NCBI GenBank assembly: GCA_030248225.1
Contig: JASANE010028048.1
Coordinates: forward strand, 1-64,000
Source: Trileptium ribeirensis
Taxonomy: Eukaryota > Nematoda > Enoplea > Enoplida > Thoracostomopsidae
Direction: 5' to 3'
Length of the DNA stretch: 64,000 nucleotides
Below are positions 24,485-36,292 of this stretch, piece after piece. The stretch's first letter is position 1. Every line of letters begins with the position of its first letter. The translations under genes were made by a program, and so were the position numbers. The notes beneath the pieces are model-generated. The model did not search any database. It was given only the letters and a program-made list of their open reading frames with translations, and was not told the DNA's origin.

Positions 24485-25610
24485 CAGGGAGTAACCGGAA
24501 TTCCGGTTCCGGTTCCGGCGAAAATCGTGTTCCGGTTGCGGTTCCGGCAAAGGGCAAAAACCATACCGGAACCGGAATTCCGGTTTAAAAATTTTGTTTG
24601 AAATTTTCCACTTATTTGCTTAATCCTGTAATCCAAACATATGTAATATATATTATACAATGATCAAGCTCCAATACAACCAAGCAAAAGAAAACATTAA
24701 CTAACCAATAGCCTGTAGCAGCTATTTTACACATCCAGAAGTCTGTGGAATACGTTTGAATTAAACCGGTCTAACTCGGTAACAGAGTATGGCTTACGCA
24801 AAAGTACTTAGGGTATGCTTGGCTAACATAAATTGCGTCAAGCACCCGCCAGTGAGCTTGTAACCTTGGTAAATCAGTCTAAATTGAAGTAAACTAACGT
24901 TATCTGCAGCGCAGCTAGAAACTGCTTTCTTGGCAATGCACTGCATTTATTGAAACTGTGCGAGCAGCATCACAGTGTGTCTCATTTATAGCATTCTGAT
25001 TAGAAAGCTATCATCATTATGATCTAACCGACGGGCACTGTTTGTCCAACGCTACCCTAAACAGTGTCTCTGACCACTGATCAGAAAATTACCTTCTATC
25101 TATTATTTTCTCTTAGAATCATATAAACCAATAATTTTAAGTTTCCTACAGAAGAACATGCCACAAACGTATGTGTAGTAAAGGGAGGCGACTGGAGACA
25201 GAGCGAAAGTGTGTATTCTACGCTCCAAGCTTTGTAAGCATATTCGATTTGACGCAGTATACGCAATGGTGTATAGTGGAAGACATTTTTTGCTCTGAAT
25301 GTCTAAAAACCGACATATTTGATCGATAAATAAACATTATTAGCTTGCTCAGTCTCTTTAAAGTTTGAGAAAGGCAATAATACCATTGCAATACATTAAG
25401 TTTAATGTAAAAGTTATTTTTAAAGCATTTGAAATTCACTATACCTTCATTTCTTCCTTCATTTGTTTTACTATATCGTACTCAGAGAAATTATAGGTTG
25501 TGTCGTAAATTAGGGACTCGCACAAGCTCGTCCGTTGTCCCACATGCCCTTGCGTAGTAGCAATAGTGAATGATCCGAATGCTTTAGAACAATTTCCACA
25601 TTGAGGAATT
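24485..25610 (-). mobile_element. hAT-type element, diverged and right-truncated
   Basis: It starts CAGGGAGTAACCGGAATTCC with tandem CCGGAATTCCGG/TTCCGG subterminal motifs. It is the reverse complement of the 748-bp element at 59306-60053 over both flanks, but holds an extra internal segment. On the minus strand at about 25445-25600 an open exon-like stretch has a CxxC-KAF pattern and ends VKQMKEEMK before GTATAG. The 748-bp copy keeps only the last codons of it. This may be the N-terminal zinc-finger exon of the transposase, but the domain is not secure. The right terminal repeat is lost. Confidence 0.65.
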
Positions 25611-25611
25611 G

Positions 25612-26057
25612 AGTTAAGATATCCAATTAGTTAGGAAAATCAATTAAGTAAACCAAGTTTGTTAGACCGTTTGAACCAGTAGAAGTTGAAAATGCCCCAA
25701 AGCGGCTCAATATTTCGGTAGTGCCCTACTTGCACGTTTAAGCGTATTGTTTATTGTCATTTGTCAAGGATTGAGCAAGTAGTTAATTCTTAACTAGGAA
25801 ACCTGTCGTAGCATGAAGCAATGAATTTATCAACCGGCTGTTGACCCGCATAAGCCCTTATTTAACCTTAAACCGTCAAATTAGTACGATCTCGCGTTCC
25901 AATTGAACGATATAATTAGTATATAACGCACTTGTGAGCTGGTAGACCTGCATCCAATTGTGCAGCATTACCTGTTGAGTGATGTTATTGTGAGCGCAGC
26001 TGTCATTGGAAAAGGCTTAGCAGTTTACGCCGCGATTTGAATCAGCTGTGAGAGTTC
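25612..26057 (+). mobile_element. Large element family, copy 1, tail part A
   Basis: It is the reverse complement of about 27795-29165 with internal deletions. Shared blocks are CAATTAAGTAA...AAGTTTGT(T/C)AGACC, GAATGCCCCA..., CTACTTGCACGTTTA, GCAGCTGTCATT(G/A)GAAAAGG and AAGTTTACGCCG(C/T)GATTTG. It shows that copy 1 continues on the far side of the hAT insertion, with a large part of the middle missing, including the promoter region. Confidence 0.72.
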
Positions 26058-26757
26058 GATGAAAAAGGCGATGACTCCGCAACTTACCTCGTTTGTCACC
26101 CGACTCATTCTAATAATAGCGTACCATACTGGTGTCATTGTACCTTTTGTATTCGCCCGTACAGCATGTTTTTTGTCCATATATGATTTTGACTCATCAA
26201 TAAACGAAAAATCAAATCCAAGTAGTCCATGTGTTTTGCTGCCCCTAGTAGCGATAGATACCAAACAAGGTGGGTTCAAATCCGTCACCCCTATCGACGA
26301 CCCACGTTCAGATCTGACACACGCATTGTAGAAGCAAACCTTAGCGTGACTCGCCGATTTCATAATTGTATTAATTATATTACTGAGTGAGTACGACTAA
26401 TAAGGAAAATTTACTTCGAAATTATAAGTTTCACTGAACGCCTAGAGTAGGAAATCACACGCGAATCCGACGTTAAACGTCTAGGGAATTGTCGGACCCT
26501 AGTGGGGGCCACTGGCTAAATTAATTAAATTATGAAGCGTTCAGGAAAATAGAAAAGAAGCTTTATTCCAAATTAATTACACTTCCCGGTTGAACGAGGA
26601 TAGGGAATAGTGGTATGGTCTCTTTGGCCTGAGAGCAGATGACGGATCCAACCTCACTAGGGACCTATTAGTAGTACCGGTAGTACCGCTTAGGCTACGT
26701 GCGTAACCCGTCCGGCAGGTTCAGAACACATCCTGTGAAGCGCTCCTGCAGCTTGCT
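26058..26757. other. ~700-bp segment inside copy 1 absent from copy 2
   Basis: Sequence on both sides (GAGAGTTC before, GCTCCGTAATTTTCT after) is contiguous in copy 2 at about 27797. This block is therefore either an insertion in copy 1 or a deletion in copy 2. Opposed open frames at 26025-26363 and 26059-26331 run through it without recognisable domains. No inverted ends were found. A GGTTCAAATCC string at 26273 is not part of a tRNA fold. Confidence 0.5.
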
Positions 26758-26925
26758 AAGCTCCGTAATTTTCTAGGCCTGGCCCGAATCAAAGAGAAAA
26801 ATAGAAATCTGAACCCATTAGTTCCGCCCTCGAGGTTACGATAGCCGGGGTCGTATGGGCATTACGTTTGTGGAAGTGCGTAATGCAGCATCGTCACGTC
26901 GATTATGCTTGCATTATAGGATGTA
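26758..26925 (+). mobile_element. Large element family, copy 1, tail part B
   Basis: It is the reverse complement of 27640-27797: GGCCTGGCCCGAATCAAAGAG, GATAGCCGGGGTCGTATGGG and GTGGAAGTGCGTAATGCAGC (each shared almost exactly). Similarity fades near 26920, which may be close to the true tail end of the element. About 700 bp of unshared sequence (26926-27480) separates it from copy 2. Confidence 0.72.
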
Positions 26926-27479
26926 AAGTGTGAGCCATGGAAATATATTTTATATTATTAAATATTAAATTTATCTTGTCATATTTATTAAATCCAACGT
27001 TTTTCCTTGATACGAAGCTTTACAGAAGATAAACAAACGTATTAGCACAATGCCATACTACGAAATTTTTGGAAAACGGTGTAGTGTCCTGTCTGTAAAT
27101 CCGTTCTTTGCAGAATAACGCACCCTAACTCACTTCCCGCTTATGAAGATGTAACAAACTTCTGGAAGAGCATTATCACACATCACGTATCAGGCCCCTC
27201 CACATGACCAAAATTTTATGGTGCGGCACGGTTTCGCAACTTTTGGGAAATTCCACCAGGTATTTCCGGTTCCCACAGCTTGGAGTTTTGCAATTGCACT
27301 TTATCGCGTTAGCACCATGTATGTCGTTATTCTTCTTACATATGTGTTATCTGCCTACTGAAAATGCATATTTCTGCAAGCCACGCTTCATTTTACTTAA
27401 GATTTTCCATAAATATCCGTAAAATAAGCAGTAGTGTTAACTTTTCTGTAACCGTTTCTGTTAGAGCCGATCATTTTTT
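26926..27479. other. Spacer between tail-to-tail element copies
   Basis: AT-rich, with no gene recognised. The open frame 27204-27422 on the plus strand has no domain resemblance. I cannot tell whether this is ancestral genomic DNA or part of one of the copies. Confidence 0.4.
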
Positions 27480-29989
27480 GGTGTTACCTAAACATTCCTG
27501 AAAGTGTTGGGGTGACTTGGGAGAAGCCAAAATTATGTAACAGGTGCATGACAAGAGGTAACCGCCGAAATCCTGGAGGAAGCATGACAATGTAATTGGG
27601 CCTTCCGCCATATGCGGAGACTCCAGCGACTGCAGTTTGAAACAAATGTGTATTAGATCGACGTGACGCTGCTGCATTACGCACTTCCACAAACGAAATG
27701 CCCATACGACCCCGGCTATCGTAACCTCAAGGACGAACCGCTTGGGTTCAGATCTTATTTTTCTCTATGATTCGGGTCAGGCCCAAGAAATTATGGAGCT
27801 CTCAAAGCTGATTCAAATCACGGCGTAAACTTCTAACCCTTTTCTAATGACAGCTGCGCTTACCTTACTCATTAAAAGTGGGTCAAATTAAAAGCAAATA
27901 CCGGTAAGTAATACGGAGCGTAAAACGGTTAGTTATCGATAGAGAGTTAGTCATATAGAGACATTCAACTAACTACTCGCTGGGTACTACGATTGCTACT
28001 AGAGGGTACTCCGACAAACAACAGGTTCAGGTAAGCGAAAGGCGGCAATATAACGGGTACGAATGAGGCATAAGTACGGACGAAGCGTACAAAGTGGGAT
28101 TGCGGGACTCAATCTTGCTCATCCTAATCACGACTATGGTACATGATAAGCGAATATTCGTAAATGCGGTAAAGTAGCGATTGGATTAACATACAGCAAA
28201 ATGTTATAACAAACGAGTAATGATACATATCGATTTAACGGTAAGTTTGGGAGGCGATCATCGGTACGACTCATAATTTTTCTCTGGTGCGACAATGGTA
28301 AAATATCATTTTTCCTACTCGCATACATACATACGTACGGTGACCATAAGTATAAGATAAAATTTTCAGTAGGTTGCACGGATTCAGCTGGTTAATTTTG
28401 GTTCTACTTTCTTATAAAACTATCCCTCGAGCACGGTAACTAAACGGCAAAATTTGGCCTTAAGTCGAGGCTCATCTATGACCTAAATAACTACAAAAAC
28501 AGACTTTTCCGGGTCCATAAACATGAGCTAGAATAATGCTAGAAATGGTCGGGTGGACTTATCTTCTAAATCGCTTATGAGTCCCACTAGACTGAGGTTG
28601 GGACCGAATTTCTAACTTTTCAGAGTTTCCTAATCCAAAATTATTACTAAAATTTACTATGTATGGTGTACACATGATTTGTTAATATTCGGTTTGGTTT
28701 AACTCGTAACTTCATCTAGCTTACTGCGGAGTTCAAAACGGACTTTTAATAACCTTACGAAAGGGTTGGAGTTGCTTGCGAATTGCTTGGCCTTCAACTT
28801 CCACGGCTACAATAAACATATGGATTGACTCGGTGTTCAGCGGTGATTCTATCAGAACGTACTGCTCCAAAACTGGATGCAGATTTAAGGTTTTACAAGT
28901 AATTTGTGTACTGATTGCAGCGGTCAATCAGGATCAAAAGATTATACTATTTTGACGGTTTGCTTATCAGGGTCACTAAACGGTCAGTAATTTTCATTAA
29001 TTCGTCTTATGATAGGTTTTCTTAATTTATGACAATAAACGATATGCGTAAACGTGCAAGTAGACCACTATCGAAGTAATGAGCTACTATGGGGCATTCC
29101 CAATTTCTACTAACGCAAATGGTCTGACAAACTTATCTTACTTAATTGATTTTCTGCACTAATTTATTATCTTAATTTGACTAAAGCTAGTACTATACGT
29201 GGCGATGCCTCGTAGGTCATCGGCACTATCCTAAAAGTACTAAAACTCAAGTTATTTTGAATTGAAAAAGACTCTCAAAAAGCTCTATTTGATACTAAAA
29301 TTGAAGTAATATTCCTAGCGTTTCGCACTGGACGAAACGGGTCAATAAGTGGCGGCCCCGGTTGTCGGGACAACCGTAACAAATTTATTAACTGGAATTT
29401 ATTCCGTGTGTATCCTCAGATTGTTCGGATTCCCCATTTTCGACCGAGATTTTAAGTCTAACGCTGTAGGGGCTGCGGAAAACCTATAATTTTCAATCTC
29501 TCTAATTTGCCAGCTTTTCTCTAGAAAAGTTTGCACGGGTTCTGGGCTTGACTTTATTTATCAATTTACTAGGATCGGGTCAACGGTCCTCACAAAAACT
29601 CGTCCGTCGGGCCGAGACCGACTAGCGACATCGTCAATTTTAGATACACAAAAAGTTTGCCACTGCTGTTAAATTTACCAACCCTGGTAAATTTAATATT
29701 TTCAGTGCAGCGGCCGTATATCGGAGATTCGTTTCTCCGACGGCCTTCGTGCTGCATTACTGACTATACTCAGAGAAGGGAGAGAAATAAAGCTGAAAGC
29801 TTGGCAAAAATATGTGCAATAGCAAGACCAAAACCTACTATGAAACTATATGTGTAATTACATACGGCAGGGAATTCTCTGAAATTTGTGTAGACCCTTA
29901 GTGGATTTTGCTCTGCTCGGGTCCATATGTTTCATAATTTTCGAACGGGCCAGGGCTTTTCTGAGCTCGATAGCTCAAATGGAAGGCCT

Positions 29990-30530
29990 AACGGGCCTCT
30001 GTTTGTACGATAAAAATCATAGAAGTTCCTGGAGAGAATTTTAAGTTACGAACATTTTAAGTTTTGGATGGGGGGGCGGACCGCTATCGGACCGTCGGGT
30101 TTGTGATTCCGACTCGATAGTGTTAAGTTTTAGTGGTGTCCGGTAGCGGGCACTCCTACGAAGAAACGGCGAGAGTTTCAACAAACTTCCTGGAGAGGAT
30201 CTTAAAATATTTCAATTCTGCGTTTTCAGTGATGACAGGCCCCCTCAAGGCCGCCGGGTTTAGGATTCCGACACGAAATCGCTAAGTTTTAAAGTTGCAT
30301 TCGTTGACAGGCATTACCACGAAGAAACAGCCAGGGTTTCAGCAAAATTCCTGGAGAGAATCGTAAGATATTTCAACTTTCATATTTTGGTAGGGGCGAG
30401 CCCCTTCAGGGTCATCGGGTTTATGATTCCGACGCGATATTTGAAAGCTTAATGAGCAGAATCAATAGCTGGGATTTGTACGAAGGTCTTGGTAAAATTC
30501 CCGATAAATTCTTGGAGTAATCCTTAAGTT
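29990..30530 (-). repeat. ~160-bp tandem units in element tail, copy 2
   Basis: Units share TTCCTGGAGAGAAT(T/C), a GC-rich GGG...GGTCATCGGGTTT(A)TGATTCCGAC block and ACGAAGAAAC. They start near 30026, 30187, 30348 and 30509 (period about 161). The same array is found in inverse orientation at about 62560-63110, so it belongs to the element rather than to a local expansion. Confidence 0.75.
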
Positions 30531-31215
30531 GTATCAAATCTCGCTCAGAGCCGTCTGTACCACTCTCTGGACACTATATCAACAAATGCGGTTGCGGGTT
30601 AACTCAGTTGTTAGACTCCATTTTATGGCGCAAGTCGCTACTAGTATCCTAACCAAGTCTTATCAACGTTGCCAGAGGGCACCAGTGTGTCAGGTAAAAT
30701 CTTCGATTACGAGTAACTTGTAATTGTTACAAACACGGCTTTACTACTATATCTGCTCGTGAAACGCTTCCTTACAAAACAGTATTGCTTGTTGAAATTG
30801 AAATCAGAAAGCAAGGCCAAAGGTGATAGTTTCAGATGTCCACGAAGGAAAATTTTAATTAACCTCGGTCGGCAATAGTAAGCTTCCAATCCTAACTCTA
30901 CTTAAGAAATCATGTAAAAGTCCATACGCGAGTGACGCGTTTATGTGTACCTTATCTCGTCGACCGAGGGAGGTTCAGCATAACTTAGGCCAACGAATTA
31001 ATTTATGTGAGTGGCTAGCTATGGCTACGTGTCTGCGGGGATAGGTAGGACGGGCAGGGCTACCACGTAAATAAAAGTATGGACAGGGGAGGCTAAAATT
31101 TTACGCTAAAGCTTATCAAGACGGTATTCAATCCTACGGTCTAACTATCTTACTTCAGGTCTCTCTAACCTAACACAAACTATGCTCAACTAGACTACTT
31201 CACCTCCCTGCCTAT

Positions 31216-31221
31216 ACTTAC
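31216..31221 (-). promoter_or_regulatory. Conserved GTAAGT 5' splice-site-like motif, copy 2
   Basis: GCGTAAGTAT lies 162 bases downstream of the putative initiator. Copy 3 has CGTAAGTGT 166 bases from its own initiator, in otherwise diverged sequence. This suggests that the element's transcript is spliced. Confidence 0.5.
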
Positions 31222-31380
31222 GCATTCGATTCCTATCGGTCGGCGTCCATCGCTTCTTCATCCATTCGCAAGGCCAAAGCAGTAAAGCCATAAAGCCAAA
31301 GAGCAAGAAAAGAGAATCGGCTGAAGTAAATACCAACTGAAGAACTGCAAAACGACCGAACTCTGCGCTACCGAAGTCAG

Positions 31381-31418
31381 ACTGAACACTGCAGAGCTCA
31401 TGAAACTCTGCTTAAATA
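31381..31418 (-). promoter_or_regulatory. TATA-like box plus TCAGT initiator, element copy 2
   Basis: On the minus strand TATTTAAG (31418-31411) is followed by GTTCAGT, with the initiator A at 31383, 35 bases from the first T of the box. The surrounding GCTCTGCAGTGTTCAGT is shared with copy 3, where box and initiator have the same spacing. The pairing is the standard RNA polymerase II core-promoter arrangement; activity is inferred, not shown. Confidence 0.6.
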
Positions 31419-33606
31419 CCTATGATTTGAAATTTTGAATTTTGTCCGTTATAAGTGCTTGGTCAGTACTTTTGGGACGATTTGACCCTAATTTAGATCC
31501 GAAAAGCAAACTTTCTTATCACCTTAAATTTTGATTATATTTGGACCAATTTAATGTCCAAATCTTATATAATTAAAATAATTTACGACTATAAAGTTAA
31601 TATAAAATTGCTAGAAACTTCTAAAATTGTACAGTAACTTCATATCGATCCAGCGGCTCTAGCACAACTTCGTACCATCTTGGAGTTAAGCATGTTTGTC
31701 TAAGTGTTGACTACCCGATGGTTTTGACAAATTAAAGCTAACTTTACTAGAAAACCATAGATTTAATATAAAAGCCGTATCAAACCTCTACTGATAAGCG
31801 GCTGCTTCAAACACTTATATTAAGCCGGCATTGCTAGAAACTCTTATATCAAGCTCATATAAAATGCCAGCGTTAATATCAGTTATATATTAAGTGGATG
31901 TTTGCTCAAACTAATTGTAATTTAACATCGGCGGTATGCGGCAATAACAGTGGCTTAAAAGCGCGACTACTCTGACCATCCAGCTTACTTTAATATAAAT
32001 TTTCTATTAACTGATAAGAAATTGCAAAACGGTTAATATAAATTTCAGATGGAAACTTTATAAACTGTTTGGTTACAGAAGCGAGTAGATGAATGCAGGG
32101 CACAACATTCCAAACTATATGAATTTTGTATTAATTTAATATCAGCACGCGGAAATAAGCTTCAAGAAAAGAAACGCAGCATATGTAAACAAACGAGGGG
32201 TAAAGAACACAAAAGAGGGTTCCTTTCCCTCGATGATAATCAATGTTCTAAACGGGTTTCGGATTCGGACTCAGCGCGTCCGTCCCAGTGTTCTGATATG
32301 TAACAGGTCCATGTTTGGACGACAAAAGGTACGGGTGGGCTCTCGGTGGGAGTCCATGACAAATTTTAGCTGAAATTCAATAGGTTTACGCGGCTCCCGC
32401 GGGTTCGAGGTACATTTCTCTGGGGTGTTATGTATATATTCGTATTAGTTTTAACAAGGGGAATCCAACGAGGGGTTACACACCTGTCGGGGCGTTATTT
32501 CCGTGGTTTTCAAGGGGAGGGATACCTAAAAGTGGGCACAGTGGGACCGGTCCGGGCTCAAATTAAAGCCTCGGATCTATGGAATACAACGATACTCTGT
32601 ACGTTTTTCTGTGACTAATATTCGTGGAGTTATTTAATTAAATATGCTTTAATTGGCTCACGTATGTACTTATTTACTCGTAAGTCCGTGGATCCGGGTC
32701 GTAATTGCACGGGACCGGTCTCATTTGAAAGACCGTAAAATTCTCTATTAAAAATGTTACTGGCTAAATTTACGATTTTTCAACGGTTCCGGAGTTATGG
32801 GCCGGAGCCGATATTTTTGATACTAAATTTTCATAGATTCTCATACTTATATCCGTTATCTTTGCCAGCGCAAATGAACGCCGGTAGTTGATAAAATTTT
32901 ACCTACTACAGTTTACCAGTGTAATTGTTAATATTGAACACTGGTAAATGATATTTCTCCTTTCTTACTAAAATTTTCAGGAAATTTGCTTGTTTGCTTT
33001 TAGCTACAGGATGGACAGCCAAACTTTTTCTGTGGTCCTCATTCGTGAGGACGGTCGTGACGGGTATCCGTCACGGTCAGTCTTTCCTATGAAAAATCGA
33101 AGTAAACTTTGCGGTCCTACAACGCGGGGTAGGGCTATTCCTACGTATCGGGGCGAGCAGGGAGTCGTACCGTCCTAAATTTCTACGAGTCGAGTATGGC
33201 AAGTGCTCGCCATACTCACATCTTCTACCTATAAAAGCACTGATTCACAAGCGTAAAAGTCCCAAAATTTTTTCTTAAAATCATCCTAAACTCGACAAAT
33301 TATCCTCGAGTATTAGTACCTCCAAACTTATAAATCACAAAGGTATAATAAAGTATAACAATCATCATACAAATGGCATAAAGTTACAATGGAATTACAT
33401 ACGAATTGGCGCTTTTATGACCATTACCATAAAAAACGGTACATCTATGGTACAACAAGTATACGTTCATAATCTAGGATACAATACATCATGGTAATCG
33501 TGAAAATGATATAGAATCAGAGCAAGATATAGGCGCTTAAACAACAAGAAAGTATGGTATGAATATAGCATGATGGTGTAGAATAGTATATATAGAATAT
33601 GGTATG

Positions 33607-33640
33607 ATTATATATATATATATAATAATATATATATAAT
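33607..33640. repeat. (TA)n microsatellite
   Basis: A run of TA dinucleotides with one TAA interruption inside the head of element copy 2. Confidence 0.8.
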
Positions 33641-34267
33641 CAGCAAGTACTATTCAAATCAGGCTGCCAAATCGTGTACATATACCTAAAATACATATGA
33701 GTATCAACGATAATTCCAATGGTGTACAGATATATGATACGATCATAGTTATACGAATCAATTAGGTAACAAGTGCCTTTATGGCCATCAAAAATGGTAT
33801 AACAAAACAACGGTAACGGTAATATATGTATACGCGATTTAAGTATGCCAATGAAGCCTTTATGGCCCTACAATCGATAATTATATGTCTATACATATAT
33901 ATGGTAACGACATTTTGATGATTCTTCATCCCTGAAATGTCAATAACGATACTCTTTTTTACCATCAAAAACTGTCGCCGGTGCAGGCCGTAATATGACG
34001 AAAATCTCTAGTTCGTAGCGAGGTTAATGGACGTAACGATTCATGATTTGTGCTATACATATACGGTTTATAAATAGGGCAACGGCAGAGTCTAGCGGTG
34101 GGTTCGTATGTACGTCGGAAATCAGTTTATGTATTCGCTTGCGCAGAGAGGTTATGGATTGGTTCTGATTCTATATACTTACGTATTCCGATGCAAAAGT
34201 GTGTTTCGTACCCAGTTGGGTCATCTCCGTTGGGTATTCTAAGTTGGGAGACATTCGCAACTAAATT

Positions 34268-34530
34268 CGAAAATGTTGACCGTTACGTTATGGCCAGAAT
34301 TATTGGGGTATCCGGCTAAATGTTGGCCATTGAACTGTGGCCAGGATTATTGGGGTATTTGTAAATGTTGGCCATTAGAGTGTGGCCATGATTTTTCGGA
34401 CTGTCTGTTAAATGTTGGCCATTAGACTGAGGCTAGGATTAAGGGAATTGAACTAAATCGTGGTCATAGGACTGTGGCCGGGTTTAAGGGTCTTCGATAA
34501 AATGTTGCCATTAGGCTATGGCCAGGATTA
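34268..34530 (+). repeat. Minisatellite, ~45-53-bp unit, about 6 copies
   Basis: Successive units read AAATGTTGGCCATTAGACTG then TGGCCAGGATTA with a variable GGGGTAT linker. The motif also occurs once, inverted, at the start of copy 1 (about 23008). It probably marks the extreme head of the large element. Confidence 0.8.
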
Positions 34531-34989
34531 ATCCACCTCGTAACGATCCAGTATGGATCTGTTACAAATGCATGCCAATTTCCAATTTATACTCAGCAGC
34601 GACAAATTTTATACCAATTTTTTGCGGATAAAACACTATGACAGTGTTCTTCATCCAGGTCACTACAAATATTGGTAAACTACCTAGCACACATATATGT
34701 GTATGTGAACTGGTTTGATATGTTAAGCGATTAACGGATTCCCGTTTCGAACATTCCGGATTAGGTTCGTCCTTGTTTTTATTGTTAAACACAGTAGAGA
34801 GTGCGATTCAGTATTAAAGTTCCTAAAACATACATACCATTTTTGAAACCCTTGTTAAAACAGACTTTCAAGACAATGAGAAAAACTACTTGTGTCAGCT
34901 TGTATAATTAATAACCCAACTTCAGAAAGGTCTTTCCACACGCGACTTTTTGTTATATCTGAAATGTGCAGCTAAACTTTATAGCGTCA

Positions 34990-35690
34990 TTTACTAAAAC
35001 ATTTAACAATATTGCCGCCGCTTCGTCCTACCAAAAAATCGGTTTCCACCCACGGGCCACCGGTATCAAAAAATTTCGCACCATATATCAACTGCAGAAA
35101 CCGTATCGAAGAATCCTCTTTTCGGGGGCTAAAATTTTGCTTTGCTATAATAATTTTTTTGAGAGCAGCCGTTTTCGAGTTCCAATCCAAGGTTTGCGAA
35201 TACCCAGAATAGTGAAATTATCAAAATTTTGATAAATGAGTTGCTTTTGTTTGTTCGAGATGAAAAATATGCTCATACGGTTATTTAACCCATCAAACAC
35301 GTTAGTTTCACTGTTTGTTGTTGTTGTCTTGAACGTACATAAGTTATGTTGTTCCTCTTCCGGGAACCTAATGAATATCCCAATCTTAAATGTGATATTT
35401 AGAATTTTTCAATTTAATTGTGCGTAGGAAGTGAGATAAGGTAGTTCGATTTTCGAAGCTGTTGAATAATAATAATCCTTACAATGCAACTTAACAACGA
35501 GCTTACATTTACGTATCGAGTTAACCACATGAAATTCCAAAACACGACCGGTTGGAAACTGGGCGCCCACAACAACCAAAAAGGATTCACCATCTCATTG
35601 GTCAAACAGAACTTGAAATGAATTCGTTGCAAACTTAGGATGCCTTCACAATAATGATCGCTTTGTTTGATTTTTACAGTCATAGTATCG
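34990..35690 (-). pseudogene. Broken coding remnant, unidentified, minus strand
   Basis: One frame on the minus strand stays open over about 60 codons (35610-35425), has a single TGA, and continues open for about 80 more codons to about 35160. A different frame covers 35690-35600. Composition is protein-like (segments ESFLVVVGAQFPTGRVLEF and RFPEEEQHNLCTFK). I do not recognise the family. It does not continue the CARMIL LRR pattern. A transposon or retrocopy fossil is the simplest reading. Confidence 0.35.
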
Positions 35691-35857
35691 AGTTTAATTG
35701 TGAAAATCAGATATTTACAATTTTGCCAAACATATTAATTATTGCGTATTTTAGCTAAAGTCGAGATGTCAACAACCCGACTACATTACAAATTATAATC
35801 CACTACAGTGTAAGATGCAATAACTGAAAGGTACTAAATTATTTTTAATATAGCTAC

Positions 35858-36045
35858 TTGATCGCCTCTGGTGGAAAATGACAATTGCTGATATCGATCA
35901 CTGATAACGAAGGCGCCGAAGCCATCAACGTCTTGACCGAGCCCGGAATCGTTAAGTCTTTAGTCTTTTTGTGAGCAAACGTACAACCGGACAAATTAAG
36001 TATAGAGATCGAGCCCAAGCAGTCGTGCAGCAGCGCTCCCCACAG
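35858..36045 (-). CDS. CARMIL: CARMIL-like LRR protein, exon 6 of those found
   Basis: A 188-nt exon following TTTAAG, phase 0 in and phase 2 out (AA|GTAGCT). It encodes two LRR units: LWGALLHDCLGSISILNLSG, then CTFAHKKTKD, and SLSVIDISNCHFPPEAIK. The segment matches, unit by unit, the part of CARMIL (LRRC16) proteins known as CGALLRGCL..LAVLNLSRTVFSH(R/K)KGKE...HINLSGTKL.PEPLK, including the FxHKK motif. CARMIL binds actin capping protein and controls lamellipodial actin; the LRR solenoid follows an N-terminal PH domain. It joins in phase with the exon at 38915-38992. The next downstream exons were not found. Confidence 0.92.
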
Positions 36046-36292
36046 CTTAAATCCGAAAATAAGAACAGATGAAACAACGAAAGTAACAATACGAAACAAA
36101 CGTACAAAACAAGATGCCCGCAAGAAACAGGGCATTGCATAAAATTGGATTAAATCAATAAACAACCAACATACTCCAAGCAATCGTAATGGTTTATATT
36201 TTTTATAATACAGTACGTGAGAATGCAACACAGTTGTTCTCATGAGAATCGATAAACCTAAATACACGATTCCCAATTTTCGAACAAAATTA

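Larger units (their letters stand above)
27480..34530 (-). mobile_element. Large element family, copy 2 (most complete)
   Basis: A roughly 7-kb element read on the minus strand. In element order it has: a ~50-bp minisatellite (34268-34530); a head with GGCCATAAAGGC-type motifs (33968-33400); the GCCGTGACGG / CGTCACGG block (about 33080); a conserved GGCTCCGGCCCATAACTCC block (about 32800); a CACCCCAG block; a central promoter-like pair (31411-31418 and 31381-31385); GTAAGT at 31216-31221; four ~160-bp tandem units (about 30520-29990); CGGTTGTCCCGACAACCGG (about 29360); and the tail to about 27480. Copies 1 and 3 share this order. No long or recognisable ORF survives, so its class is unknown. 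Confidence 0.82.

Noticed and set aside
26270..26285. GGTTCAAATCC string resembling a tRNA T-arm
   Set aside because: The flanking bases do not form the T-stem and no acceptor, D or anticodon arms can be drawn around it.
34562..34792. 76-codon minus-strand frame as a possible downstream CARMIL exon
   Set aside because: No LRR pattern and no acceptor in the needed phase; it lies next to the minisatellite at the element head.
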